A stretch of 64,000 nucleotides of DNA from Acetobacterium sp. (GCA_028692885.1 JAQUWM010000008.1:1-64000); one strand, 5' to 3'. Shown: positions 52,206-61,968, counted from the stretch's first letter. Numbers and translations: made by a program. Notes: generated from the letters alone by a model not told the origin.

Positions 52206-55073
52206 ATGAAATGGTTTTACAACATGAAGATCAGAACAAAGCTTTTAGCCGGATTTATGCTGGTAACAGTCATCGTCGGTATTGTCGGCTACATGGGGAT
52301 CACAAATATAAAAGCGTTGGATGCATCCAGCACGAAACTGTATGAACACGTGACGCTGCCAACCTCGGATAGCGGGAATATGGGTATTGAGTTTGGGAAG
52401 ATCAATACCCATATTAGAGATATGATCATTGCCGATGATCCCGCAATCATTGCGGCAACTGGCGATAAAATCGCTGTCAGTCGCGACAAAATCACTAAAA
52501 TATCCGAGACCTTTGAACAGAATATTCTTGATGATGAGATGCAGCAACTGTATCAGCAGTTCATCGATTCCCAAAGGGTTTATGCGACCGAGCTGGAAGC
52601 GGTGATGGCCTTGGCCCGCCAGAATCAGGACGAAGAAGCCCTTGCCCGGATCGCAACTACCGGGGTCGTTGGGATGGCCTCGCAAGCCGAACAAGATGCC
52701 CTCGAAAAAATCCACGATATGACGGTGGAGGATGGCAAAGAACTGTCCGAGGCCAATCATAACCAGACAAACGACGTCGTGACCACGATGACGGCCTTGA
52801 TGGTAATCGGCGTTCTGCTGGCTCTGTCCTTAGGTTTTTTCCTCAGTTTAGTCATCAGTCGTCTGCTTAAAAAAGCAGAATATATGATCAAAGAAATGCG
52901 GCTGGGGCATTTGGGTGCGCGGCTGAATATGAATAGCCGCGATGAAATCGGCCAGATGGCCATGGCGATGGACGGGCTGGCCGATGATCTCCAAAATGTG
53001 GTGATTGCTACCATGAACCAGATTTCCGAAGGTGATGTTTCGGCGACGATTGAAGTCAAAGATGACCAGGACGAAATCTCCCCAGCGCTTATAAAGACCA
53101 TCGCAACCATCCGGGATCTGATTAGTGAATCAACGATGCTGTCACAAGCCGCCGTGGAAGGACGTCTGAACACACGCGGTACGGCAGATGCCTTTAAGGG
53201 CGGGTTTAAAGAAATTGTTGGCGGGGTCAATAATATGCTGGATGCCCTGGTTGGCTACATCGATGTCATGCCCAACCCGGTTTTAATCATTGCTAATGAC
53301 TTTGATATTCTCTATTTGAATGATTCAGCGGCTCAGGTTGTGGGACTTGCCAAAAATGAAGCCCTTGGTCAGCCTTGTCACAGTCTCTTTAAGACATCCG
53401 ATTGCCATTCGGAAAACTGTGCCTGCACCCGAGCGATGCGTACCGGTAATGCCGCAACCAGCGAAACCGATGCGCACCCAAATGGTTTAGATCTCGACAT
53501 TTCTTATACCGGATTGCCAATTACCGATCATTCCGGGAAAATTATTGGTGCCATGGAATTCATCACCGATCTGACGGCCATCCGCGCGGAAGAACGGCGG
53601 ATGATAAAAATCTCCAACTATCAGCAAAATGAAACACAAAAATTAGTGACCGAACTCACCAAACTTTCCCAGGGGAATACCGATGTTGTCATTGAACTTG
53701 CCCCCTGTGACGCCGATACTCAAACGACCCATGAGACCTTCTTGCTTATTGGCGATTCAGTCAGTCAATGTGTAGCATCGATCAAAGCGCTGGTTCAAGA
53801 CGTTGGCATGCTGGCGCAGGCCGGTATCGCAGGCAACCTCGATACCCGGGCAGATATCAGCAAACATCAGGGCGATTTCGCCCGGATTGTTGACGGCGTC
53901 AATGCTACGCTTGATGCCGTGGTAGCGCCGGTTCAGGAAGCATCCGCGACCTTAAACGAACTGGCGCAGGGGAACCTGAACACCGGGATGGAGGGCACTT
54001 ATCAGGGCGATTATACCCTGATTAAGGACAATATGAATCAAACCGTCGACTTCCTCAAACACTATGTCAGCGAAATCACCACTACCTTAGAAGAAATCGG
54101 CCGGGGAAACCTCGATCAGCACATCACCGCCGACTATCTGGGCGACTTCCAGGCCATCAAAACAGCACTGAACGACATCACCACCAATCTCAGTGCTACC
54201 CTATCCGACATTAATATTGCCGCCAGTCAGGTTGAAATCGGCTCCCAGCAGATTTCCGATGGCGGTCAAGCCTTATCCCAGGGTACCACTGAACAGGCCA
54301 GCGCGATCCAGCAACTGACCGCTTCCATTGAAGAAGTCGCCGCAGAAACCAAAAAAAACGCCATCAATGCCAATGACGCCAATGACTTGGCATTGCAGGT
54401 TCGAAGCAATGCTGAAGTGAGCAATGATCAGATGCATCAGATGGTCGCCGCCATGGTGGACATTAACGACTCTTCAAAAAGCATTTCCAAGATTATCAAA
54501 GTCATCGATGACATCGCCTTCCAGACCAATATTCTGGCCCTGAACGCCGCCGTTGAAGCTGCCCGGGCGGGTCAGCATGGCAAGGGCTTTGCGGTAGTTG
54601 CCGAAGAAGTAAGAAGTCTGGCCGCTCGCAGCGCCGAAGCCGCCAAGGAAACGACCGGTCTGATTGAAGGCTCCATTGACAGAGTCAATGCCGGCACAAA
54701 AATTGCCGATCAAACTGAAGAAAGCCTTAAAGAGATTTTAACTCAAATCCAAAAAGTGACCGATCTGGTGGGCAGCATCGCCCAAGCCTCTAACCAACAA
54801 GCCTCTGAAATCGCCCAAATCAACCGAGGCATCGAGCAGGTATCTGAGGTCGTTCAAACCAACTCAGCCACTGCTGAAGAAAGCGCCGCCGCCAGCGAAG
54901 AGCTTTCCGGCCAGGCTGAAATGCTGAAACAAATGGTGGCGGCCTTTAAAACCAAGGATTCAAGGACATCGCAGTCAATTAGAAAAGAAACCATTTTCCA
55001 GCCCGTGAAAACCACCCGTTCACCTACGGCCGAAGTTACAATCGATTTGGATGATGACAGCGACAAATACTAG
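52206..55073 (+). CDS. Methyl-accepting chemotaxis protein with PAS and multiple HAMP repeats
   Basis: 955 residues. TM1 (about 12-30), a four-helix-bundle sensor domain, TM2 (about 190-215), HAMP, and a poly-HAMP stretch (repeated LGHLGARLNMNSRDEIGQM, GRLNTRGTADAFKGGF, GNLDTRADISKHQGDF). A PAS domain (about 350-460) carries a Cys-rich insert (CHSLFKTSDCHSENCACTRAM). The MA signalling domain has the invariant hairpin FQTNILALNAAVEAARAGQHGKGFAVVAEEVRSLA. The Cys-rich PAS could hold a redox centre or heme (inference). It relays signals to CheA/CheW. No che genes are nearby. Single gene with its own terminator. Confidence 0.95.
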   Translation: MKWFYNMKIRTKLLAGFMLVTVIVGIVGYMGITNIKALDASSTKLYEHVTLPTSDSGNMGIEFGKINTHIRDMIIADDPAIIAATGDKIAVSRDKITKISETFEQNILDDEMQQLYQQFIDSQRVYATELEAVMALARQNQDEEALARIATTGVVGMASQAEQDALEKIHDMTVEDGKELSEANHNQTNDVVTTMTALMVIGVLLALSLGFFLSLVISRLLKKAEYMIKEMRLGHLGARLNMNSRDEIGQMAMAMDGLADDLQNVVIATMNQISEGDVSATIEVKDDQDEISPALIKTIATIRDLISESTMLSQAAVEGRLNTRGTADAFKGGFKEIVGGVNNMLDALVGYIDVMPNPVLIIANDFDILYLNDSAAQVVGLAKNEALGQPCHSLFKTSDCHSENCACTRAMRTGNAATSETDAHPNGLDLDISYTGLPITDHSGKIIGAMEFITDLTAIRAEERRMIKISNYQQNETQKLVTELTKLSQGNTDVVIELAPCDADTQTTHETFLLIGDSVSQCVASIKALVQDVGMLAQAGIAGNLDTRADISKHQGDFARIVDGVNATLDAVVAPVQEASATLNELAQGNLNTGMEGTYQGDYTLIKDNMNQTVDFLKHYVSEITTTLEEIGRGNLDQHITADYLGDFQAIKTALNDITTNLSATLSDINIAASQVEIGSQQISDGGQALSQGTTEQASAIQQLTASIEEVAAETKKNAINANDANDLALQVRSNAEVSNDQMHQMVAAMVDINDSSKSISKIIKVIDDIAFQTNILALNAAVEAARAGQHGKGFAVVAEEVRSLAARSAEAAKETTGLIEGSIDRVNAGTKIADQTEESLKEILTQIQKVTDLVGSIAQASNQQASEIAQINRGIEQVSEVVQTNSATAEESAAASEELSGQAEMLKQMVAAFKTKDSRTSQSIRKETIFQPVKTTRSPTAEVTIDLDDDSDKY

Positions 55074-55104
55074 CCGACATCATATTTATTGTCATAGGAT
55101 AATG

Positions 55105-55138
55105 AAAAAAACAGCGAACTTTGAGTCGCTGTTTTTTA
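55105..55138 (+). terminator. Terminator of the chemoreceptor gene
   Basis: AAAAAACAGCGA and TCGCTGTTTTTT, perfect arms with an 8-base loop, T-run at the end. No gene is visible from here to 55367. Confidence 0.92.
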
Positions 55139-55367
55139 TTGGCAAGATTTTTTTGCAAGCTTTTTTTATTTCGGGTTTCGAATCACTGGGTCGATCGATG
55201 CAAAAATCCTGACTTTCCCGTTTTTTCTGTCACCTCATAGCTCTCATTCACCATATTTCCCGACGTTTGACGGCAGAATCTGCGAAACCTCCCCTTGTCA
55301 TGTGCTTGAATATTCTCATCAAAAGAAATACAATATAAGCCCAGTAAAGTAAAGATGGTGAATCTAA

Positions 55368-56054
55368 ATGAAACGAATATTTTTAGTTGAGGACGATCAG
55401 ACCATTGCTAAAAACCTGATCCTGTTACTCCGTGCCGAGGGTTTTACCGTCACCCACGCCCCGTCTCAGGCTGACGCTTTTGCTGCGCTTGCCGGGAATA
55501 AATTTGACTTGGCGCTGGTTGATATTTCTTTGTCTGACGGTAATGGCTTTACGGTTTGCACCGAAATCAAAGCAACCGGGGATATTCCGGTTATCTTTCT
55601 AACCGCTTCCGGCGATGAGGCAAGTGTTGTTACCGGGTTGAACATGGGCGCCGACGACTATATCACCAAGCCGTTTCGGCCCCGGGAATTAATTGCCCGG
55701 ATTGGTGCTGCCGTGCGAAAAAGCGGGCGTTCGCCAGCGGCTTTTGAACTTCACGGTCTTCATGTCGATACGGCCAGTGGTCTGGTGAAAAAAAACGGCC
55801 ACGAGGTTTTTCTCTCAGCACTTGAATATCGCTTGCTGCTGGTGTTTATCAGCAACCCTAATAATATTATCACAAGGGGCCAGCTGCTTGACGAATTGTG
55901 GGACGCAGCGGGCGAATTTGTCAATGACAATACCTTGACCGTTTATATCAAGCGCTTGCGGGAGAAGATTGAGACCGACCCCACCAGCCCGCAAATCATT
56001 CTGACTGTTCGCGGAACGGGCTATCGATTGGGGGGCGAGTATGCTGCGGAATAG
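55368..56054 (+). CDS. Response regulator, OmpR family
   Basis: 228 residues. Receiver domain with VEDD, phosphoacceptor Asp in LALVDISLSDG, T in FLTASGDE and Lys in YITKPFRPREL. The C-terminal winged helix has LEYRLLLVFISNPNNIITRGQLLDELWD and LTVYIKRLREKIE, ending VRGTGYRLGG. Overlaps the kinase gene by 14 bp. It is the intact head of a Bce/Vra-like operon whose kinase, ATPase and permease were fused by a deletion, so it is now probably an orphan. Confidence 0.93.
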   Translation: MKRIFLVEDDQTIAKNLILLLRAEGFTVTHAPSQADAFAALAGNKFDLALVDISLSDGNGFTVCTEIKATGDIPVIFLTASGDEASVVTGLNMGADDYITKPFRPRELIARIGAAVRKSGRSPAAFELHGLHVDTASGLVKKNGHEVFLSALEYRLLLVFISNPNNIITRGQLLDELWDAAGEFVNDNTLTVYIKRLREKIETDPTSPQIILTVRGTGYRLGGEYAAE

Positions 56055-56613
56055 CGAGTTTCGGCTATTTGCCATTGTGTTCGCCTTAATCACCGCCGTC
56101 GCGATGATGCTGGGATTTGCCATCAATATGGCGGCGGGAATCCTTGTCAGCGCTGCTGCCGCCGCCTTTGGCACCGCGTTTTTCACCTTTACCAAAGCCC
56201 GTTACCAAAGTCTTGCACGGATTGCAGATCAAATTGATCAGGTGCTTCATAATGCTGACAACCTGTATATTGGTGAAGCGGACGAAGGCGAACTTTCCAT
56301 TTTACACAGCGAGATAACCAAAATGACGCTGCGCATTCGGGAACAAAACGACGCCCTGAAAAAAGAAAAAGAACATCTGGCCGATGCGCTGGCCGACATC
56401 GCCCACCAACTTCGTACCCCGCTGACGTCCGTAAATCTGATTTTGTCCTTGTTAGCGAAGAACCCTGATAAAAACGAGCGGCAAGCCTTTCTACGGGAAG
56501 CCGAGGAATTGCTGCTGCAGATGGATTGGCTGCTGACTTCGCTACTAAAACTATCCCGCCTGGACGCTGGCATTGTGGTGTTCCAAAGCGAGCCGATCGA
56601 CCACGGCCTTTGA
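56041..56613 (+). pseudogene. Histidine kinase truncated before the ATPase domain
   Basis: 190 codons. Two membrane helices (about 8-45), a linker, a HAMP-less coiled coil and an intact HisKA box (ADIAHQLRTPLTSVNLI) are followed by LLKLSRLDAGIVVFQSEPID, after which the sequence breaks off with HGL and TGA. The whole HATPase domain is missing, so it cannot autophosphorylate. The break at about 56605 is where permease sequence begins in another frame: a deletion junction of roughly 1.4 kb (inferred from what is missing). Confidence 0.85.
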
Positions 56614-58936
56614 AAACATCGGCTACGCCACCCTTGACGGCGGTAAAAATTCGGACAAACCGTATCTTTTTATCGCCGGATTCAACGAGAAAACTTTTAA
56701 TGATTTGCCCATCAACCTGATTTCCGGCCGGCTGCCGGAAATCAGCGGGGAAATTCTCGTTTCGGCAAGCGTCGCTGCCAACGGCGGCGTTAAATTTGTG
56801 GTCGGTGATACCCTTTCCCTGGCTGTCGGCAACCGCATCAGTGGCAACGCGACTCTCGGGCAGCACGACCCTTACGCCGGGGGCGAAACGCTGGTTCCCC
56901 AAGACCAGCGAACTTACACAGTTGTCGGCCTCTACCAACGGCCCGGATTTGAAGAATCGACCGCACCAGGATATACCTTGATAACCAAAGCCGATGCCCT
57001 AGACCAGGCGGATCGTTTCAACCTCTTTGTCACACTGACAAACCCCCGCAGTGTCCAGAATTATGCCAGCAATACTACCGGAGCCGGGACTTACGTCCTT
57101 AACGATAATGTCCTGCGCTTTATGGGTCTTTCGAACGATAACGTGTTTAACCTATTTTTGTATGCGGTGGGCGGCATTTTGGTCACCATCATCATGATCG
57201 GCTCGATCTTTCTGATTTATAACGCCTTCAACATCTCATTGAACGAACGCACCCGGCAGTTCGGCATGCTTTCGTCGGTGGGTGCCACCGCCCAGCAACT
57301 GCGCAATTCGGTGCTGTTTGAGGGGCTTTGCATCGGTGCGATCGGCATCCCGATTGGCGTTTTGGTTGGTATCGGCAGTATCCGCCTGGTGATTTCCGTT
57401 GTCGCCGGAAATTTCGGCAACGTCATGTACAGTAATGTCCCGTTAACCTTGACCGTATCGATGCCCGTCATTGTCGTTGCGGCGGCGGTTAGCTTGGTTA
57501 CAATTCTGATTTCGGCCTATATCCCAGCCCGGAAGGCTGCCAATACGCCTGTGATGGAGAGTCTTCGCCAGACCAACGCGATCAAAATTGAATCCCAAGC
57601 CGTGAAAACCTCAAAACTGGCCCAGCGACTTTACGGTTTAGAGGGAACCCTGGCACTAAAGAATTTTAAACGCAACCAGAAAGGCTATCGCAGCATTGTC
57701 CTGTCACTTGTTTTAAGCGTCGTGCTGTTCGTCTCGGCCAATGCTTTTGTAACGGATATGAAACAGGCGGCCGAGCGGTCAGTCACCTTTACGACCTATG
57801 ACATCGGCTTTGCCACCGTGGACATGGACGATCGCGACATGCTGTCGCTTTACGACAAACTAAAAACCACCGCCGGTGTTTATGAAAGCTCCTATCAAGC
57901 GCTGATGAAATATTCATGCGCTGCCAAAGCAAGCGATCTTTCCGATGATTACCGGGTAAATGTGGCTTCACCGGCGCCGGATGAAACGGTTAATCTGCCC
58001 ATGGACCTCCTGTTTCTTGATGACAATACCTATCTGAATCTGCTAAACGGCTTGGGCTTACCGGCCGCGGACTATACCGGAGCAAATGCGAAACTGATCG
58101 CCGTCGCCAAAATGCCAAACCCAGACAATCAGATGGCAGAGGTTGATCAGCTTAATGATCTATTTGCACGTGCTTCGCTGAATCTTACCATTGCTCCCGC
58201 AACAAATGGCGAACCGACGACGGAACCGGGGCAAAACGTCAGCGTCACCTTTGTCGAGACGGTATCGCCAGATACACTGCCAATCCCAGGAAACACCGGG
58301 TCGGACAATTCGTTCTTTTTTACGGTAATGGCCCCCTATTCACTCAAAGCGCAGTTCGAAACCGCTGATTCTGATGTGGCTATTAAGGGCTTGACCTTTC
58401 GCTCAGAGCAGCCCACCCAGTCGACGGCTGAAATGGAAAAGATGATTCTGGGTGCCGGAATTACCGCCGATTACACCCTCTACAATACCTATAAAATGCT
58501 TGATGAGAGCCGCAATTACATCTTCATTGCCAACGTCTTCGCGTATACGTTTATCATGATGATTTCGCTGATTGCCGTGGCCAATGTGTTCAATACGATT
58601 TCTACCAATATCAAGCTGCGCCGGCGGGAACTTGCGATGCTTCGTTCGGTCGGGATGTCCGACCGCGATTTCCAAAAGATGATGAATTTTGAGTGTGCCT
58701 TTTATGGCCTGAGGGCCTTGCTTTTCGGGCTTCCCATCGCGGCCATCGCTTCCTGGCTGATTTACAAAGGGATGGTTCTCGGCGGGACGGACACGATCGA
58801 TTTTGTGTTCCCCTGGATTAGTATGGCCATCAGCGTGTTCAGCGTACTCTTTGTGGTTTTCATTACCATGCTGTATGCTGTTAGCAAGATCAAAAAAGAA
58901 AATATCATTGATGCCCTGCGGGATGATATGACGTGA
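56573..58936 (+). pseudogene. FtsX-type ABC permease lacking its N-terminus
   Basis: The frame is coding-like from about 56605 (FENIGYATLDGGKNSDKPYLF) to the stop: an extracytoplasmic domain, three helices of the first FtsX domain (MIGSIFLIYNAFNISLNERTRQFGMLSSVGAT), a long second extracellular domain and the final three helices with LRRRELAMLRSVGMS. The first helix and about 80-90 residues are missing, and the proposed start MWCSKASRS lies in kinase sequence without ribosome site. The matching ATPase gene is gone. An intact system of the same kind lies at 1-3812. Confidence 0.8.
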
Positions 58937-59020
58937 TTCAAAACAAAAGAGTCTCTGGAATTGGGGCTAAGTGATTCGCAATCGCCGCGAAAGGTACTTT
59001 AAAACTCAAAAAAATACAAA

Positions 59021-59053
59021 GGCATGACAAACGAATCACCCCTTTGTCATGCC
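59021..59053 (-). terminator. Terminator of the YbaK gene, hairpin repeat copy 2
   Basis: GGCATGACAAA and TTTGTCATGCC pair perfectly around CGAATCACCCC; A-rich on the plus side, giving a T-rich tail on the minus strand. Shares both stem and loop sequence with 32984-33014. Confidence 0.75.
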
Positions 59054-59084
59054 TTATCACAAATTATCTCGGAGCTATTTTTAC

Positions 59085-59576
59085 TTACCCGAGATTAATC
59101 ATCGTAACTGAACTCCCGTGATCCCGCAGCAGCTCAACTAAGTTCTCCGTTTTCAGCCACACTGTCATGGTATTTTCATTGGGGTGAATCGCAATTGTAC
59201 GATTATTATAACGTTCATCAATAAAAACTTTAACGCTTTTATTGTCATCGTTCAAAACTCCAAATGGTGTGACTGAACCTTTTTCCAGTCCCATTATTTC
59301 CTGTAAATCCTTTTCGGAAGCAAAGCTGAGCCGGCGCGAGTCAATTATTTCCCGCAGCTTTTTCAGATCGATCTGCTTTTCTTCTTGCACCGAAATCAAA
59401 TAGAAGTGCTTCTTTTTATCATCCCGAACAAATAAATTTTTGGCTATACATTCAGCGTCAGGTAAATTTAGTTTTTTCATTTCATCAATGGTATATACCG
59501 CTTCGTGTTCAACCCGCTGATAAGAAATCTTCGTCTCATCCAATAATTTCAGTACTGCTTGCTTATTGACAAACAT
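59085..59576 (-). CDS. YbaK/ProX-type aminoacyl-tRNA deacylase
   Basis: 163 residues. FVNKQAVLKLLDETKISYQRVEHEAVYTIDEMKKLNLPDAECIAKNLFVRDDKKKHFYLISV carries the catalytic lysine (AKNLF) of the ProRS-associated editing fold. GSVTPFGVLND and IAIHPNENTMTVWLKTENL complete it. This is the PrdX/ProXp-ala type, which clears Ala-tRNA(Pro) in trans. GGAAGG upstream of the ATG. Single gene. Confidence 0.93.
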   Translation of the reverse strand: MFVNKQAVLKLLDETKISYQRVEHEAVYTIDEMKKLNLPDAECIAKNLFVRDDKKKHFYLISVQEEKQIDLKKLREIIDSRRLSFASEKDLQEIMGLEKGSVTPFGVLNDDNKSVKVFIDERYNNRTIAIHPNENTMTVWLKTENLVELLRDHGSSVTMINLG

Positions 59577-59946
59577 GATGGTTCACCTTCCTTTTTTGAT
59601 CGCAGTTGATCTTTATCGATGAGCTGATTTTACCACAAAACAACAGCACGATAAGCTGTTTTTTGATTTATGCCTTGTTTTCTAGTTGTGATGTGCGCCA
59701 GCCGTGCAAATTACGGCAGCATTCCTCAAGAAATTGTTCCCTTCATAATTAAGAACAGCAATTCAGCAGATCCAGCTGGTTCCAGAAAAAACTTGAAAAT
59801 AACGGTTGAAAGCATTAGAATAAGGATGTGCAATCGACTGAGATAAATAGCATTTGATCAGCGCCTCGTTTAGAAGTCGCGCTGTCAAATACTCCGTTTA
59901 TCATCCTGTCTTGTTTGCATTGATCGACAGATTGAAAGGAGTTTTT
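59577..59946. other. Intergenic region upstream of the RNHCP leader
   Basis: 370 bases. A short hairpin with T-run (AACAGC-N7-GCTGTTTTTT, about 59642-59660) is the only clear element; no gene visible. The promoter of the RNHCP-rsgA operon must lie here. Confidence 0.5.
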
Positions 59947-60003
59947 ATGTTAAAACAAAATAAAACAGAGAGTGTGGCAGACCGGGAGGTTTGCAAAATC
60001 TAA
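59947..60003 (+). CDS. Possible 18-residue leader peptide
   Basis: ATG at 59947 has AAAGGAG upstream and encodes MLKQNKTESVADREVCKI, TAA 60001-60003. The stop codon lies in the loop of a hairpin (59983-60021), 50 bp before the RNHCP gene. This resembles a translated attenuator, but the codons show no obvious amino-acid bias. Confidence 0.4.
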   Translation: MLKQNKTESVADREVCKI

Positions 60004-60021
60004 TCTCTGCAAAACCTCCCG
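59983..60021 (+). promoter_or_regulatory. Hairpin overlapping the leader peptide
   Basis: CGGGAGGTTTGCA pairs with TGCAAAACCTCCCG (one bulged A), loop of 12. No T-run, so not a plain terminator. It includes the last codons of the leader ORF. Confidence 0.5.
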
Positions 60022-60053
60022 TATTGTAATCAATACTTTCAGGAGGAAAAATA

Positions 60054-60470
60054 ATGAAATATTCAAATAGAGAAAAAAACATTTATCAGCGTCAACCCTG
60101 CCAGGAGAGTTTCTTCTGCCAGAATTGTGGCGGTGCCGTATCATTTACCGGTGCCGGCACCAAACATCGTAATCATTGTCCCCATTGTCTGTTCAGTCTT
60201 CACGTTGACGTGTTACCTGGCGATCGTTCGGCCGATTGCAACGGTTTAATGGAACCGATTGGTATCTGGATTCGCAAGAATCAGGAATGGGCAATTATTC
60301 ATCGTTGTCGCCGCTGTGGCCATCTCAATTCCAATCGGATTGCCGCCGATGACAACCCTCTTAAACTAATGTCCATCGCCATAGCCCCTTTGGCCAGTCC
60401 ACCCTTCCCTCTGGAAGAAATGACCCAGGTCCTCACCGGCGCCACAGGTGACAGCAATGAGCAGGATTAA
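60054..60470 (+). CDS. RNHCP domain protein
   Basis: 138 residues. FFCQNCGGAVSFTGAGTKHRNHCPHCLFSLHVDVLPGDRSADCNGLMEPIGIW contains the RNHCP motif, and IIHRCRRCGHLNSNRIAADDNPL adds a second Cys pair; together a zinc ribbon. Family function unknown but it is recurrently linked to RsgA or ribosome genes. AGGAGG eight bases before the ATG. Overlaps the rsgA start by 14 bp, so the two are coupled. Confidence 0.9.
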   Translation: MKYSNREKNIYQRQPCQESFFCQNCGGAVSFTGAGTKHRNHCPHCLFSLHVDVLPGDRSADCNGLMEPIGIWIRKNQEWAIIHRCRRCGHLNSNRIAADDNPLKLMSIAIAPLASPPFPLEEMTQVLTGATGDSNEQD

Positions 60471-61515
60471 TTTGGACGGGTACGGTTTAAATGCATCCTT
60501 ACGTCTGGAAGCCACTCATTATCCGAAACTTTTTGTCGCCCGCATTCTGTCCCAGTCCCAGGGTATCTCCCGGGTTGTTTCTGAACAGGGCGAGTTTTTC
60601 GCCGAATTGTCGGGCCGGTTGCGCTACGAAACGATTGAAGCCGCCAATTATCCGGCTGTCGGTGATTTTGTGATGCTTGATCGTCCCTCAGGAAACCATG
60701 GTCATGGCATTATTCACCATCTGCTGACCCGCAAAAGCGTCTTTGTCCGCAAAGCTGCCGGATCATCCAGTCAGGCACAGGTGATCGCCGCCAATATCGA
60801 TCATGTTTTTATCTGCATGTCCGTCAACAACGATTTTAATCTGCGTCGGCTGGAGCGCTATTTAAGTCTGGTCTGGGAAAGTGGCGCAACCCCGGTCGTC
60901 GTCCTGACCAAAATCGATTTAACTGATGATCTGTTAGCCAAATGCCGAGCGGCTGCAGCAATCGCCATTGGCGTTGACATCCTCGGTATTTCACCCCTGC
61001 AAAATGAAGGCTTTGAGGATCTCATGGCCTATTTGTCAACCGGTCAGACCGTCGCTCTACTCGGCTCATCTGGGGTTGGAAAATCAACCCTGATCAATTG
61101 GCTAAGCGGTGACCAACTCTTAGCTACCCAGATGATCCGAAATGATGACAGGGGTCGTCATACCACCACAAGACGAGAATTGATCCGGTTAGCCGATGGC
61201 GGCATGCTGATCGATACCCCGGGTATGCGTGAAATTGGCATGCTTGATGTCAAAGCAGGGTTCGACCGCACTTTTAGCGATGTGGAAACCTACCTCAACA
61301 CCTGCCGGTTTCGCAATTGCACCCACACTAACGAACCGGGTTGTGGCATTTATGCCGCTTTAAAGGCTGGTCACTTATCTGAGCAGCGCTGGCAGGCCTA
61401 CCAGAAACTGACCGCAGAAAATGACTATTTCGAGAATAAGGCAGCCTTCTTAAAAAAGAAGAAGGAAAAATTCTATCAGATCGCCCGCTTAAATCGAAAG
61501 AATAAGAAAAAATAA
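60457..61515 (+). CDS. rsgA: Small ribosomal subunit biogenesis GTPase RsgA
   Basis: 352 residues. OB-fold N-domain (FFAELSGRLRYE, VGDFVMLDRP), a circularly permuted GTPase with G4 TKID, G1 GSSGVGKSTLIN, G2/G3 RHTTTRRELIRL and DTPGMRE, then the zinc motif CRFRNCTHTNEPGCGI. It acts late in 30S maturation and hydrolyses GTP on the small subunit. The ATG at 60457 has AGGTG six bases upstream; the track's GTG at 60448 is less likely. Followed by a strong terminator. Confidence 0.95.
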   Translation: MSRINLDGYGLNASLRLEATHYPKLFVARILSQSQGISRVVSEQGEFFAELSGRLRYETIEAANYPAVGDFVMLDRPSGNHGHGIIHHLLTRKSVFVRKAAGSSSQAQVIAANIDHVFICMSVNNDFNLRRLERYLSLVWESGATPVVVLTKIDLTDDLLAKCRAAAAIAIGVDILGISPLQNEGFEDLMAYLSTGQTVALLGSSGVGKSTLINWLSGDQLLATQMIRNDDRGRHTTTRRELIRLADGGMLIDTPGMREIGMLDVKAGFDRTFSDVETYLNTCRFRNCTHTNEPGCGIYAALKAGHLSEQRWQAYQKLTAENDYFENKAAFLKKKKEKFYQIARLNRKNKKK

Positions 61516-61522
61516 TATTATT

Positions 61523-61567
61523 AAAAGACCTTGCCTGAATTGGTTATATTCTGGCAAGGTCTTTTTT
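61523..61567 (+). terminator. Terminator of rsgA
   Basis: AAAGACCTTGCC and GGCAAGGTCTTT with a 17-base loop, followed by more T. Confidence 0.9.
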
Positions 61568-61582
61568 ATAAAAATGCTGCGA

Positions 61583-61968
61583 TCAGGCCAAGCTTTCCAC
61601 TTCCTCCATATCGTGTGAGTAAAAAAGAACCGTCTGATTGTTACCAGCCATCTTCCGAATCAACTTCCTGATTTCATGGCTGGCCCGGGGATCAAGACCG
61701 GCTGTTGGCTCATCAAGAACGATTAGCGTCGGCTGATGAAGAGTCGTCACTAGCCAGAGCAAGGCGCTTTTGTTGACCCAGCGATAATCTGATTGCCGGG
61801 GTATTCCCGGTATCTCCCAGGTACAGGCTTCCAACCGCGTTTGCAGCTCGGTTTCACTGAGCCTGATCCGATATAGGGCCCCGAACAAGGCCAGATTCTC
61901 CCGGGCTGAATAGCCTTCGAAAAATGGCGTTGTCTGAAGTTGGACAGCCCATAAATAGTCACTGTTGC
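61583..61968 (-). pseudogene. ABC ATPase fragment with compensating frameshifts
   Basis: An internal piece of an ABC ATPase. The Q-loop region (VQLQTTPFFEGYSARENLAL), helical domain, Walker B (LIVLDEPTAGLDP) and H-loop (FYSHDMEE) are in one frame. The signature is garbled there (RQSDYRWVNKSALLW), but a neighbouring frame over the same bases reads AIRLSLGQQKRLALA, a perfect LSGGQ-type motif. So two frameshifts flank the signature. Walker A and everything before it are missing. Non-functional remnant between rsgA and the amidinotransferase gene. Confidence 0.85.

Noticed and set aside
52245-52760. 171-codon minus-strand ORF
   Set aside because: Antisense to the chemoreceptor sensor domain, no start signal.
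56189-56938. 249-codon minus-strand ORF over the kinase/permease junction
   Set aside because: It is open only because of GC-rich antisense codon bias; both sense strands show clear protein motifs.
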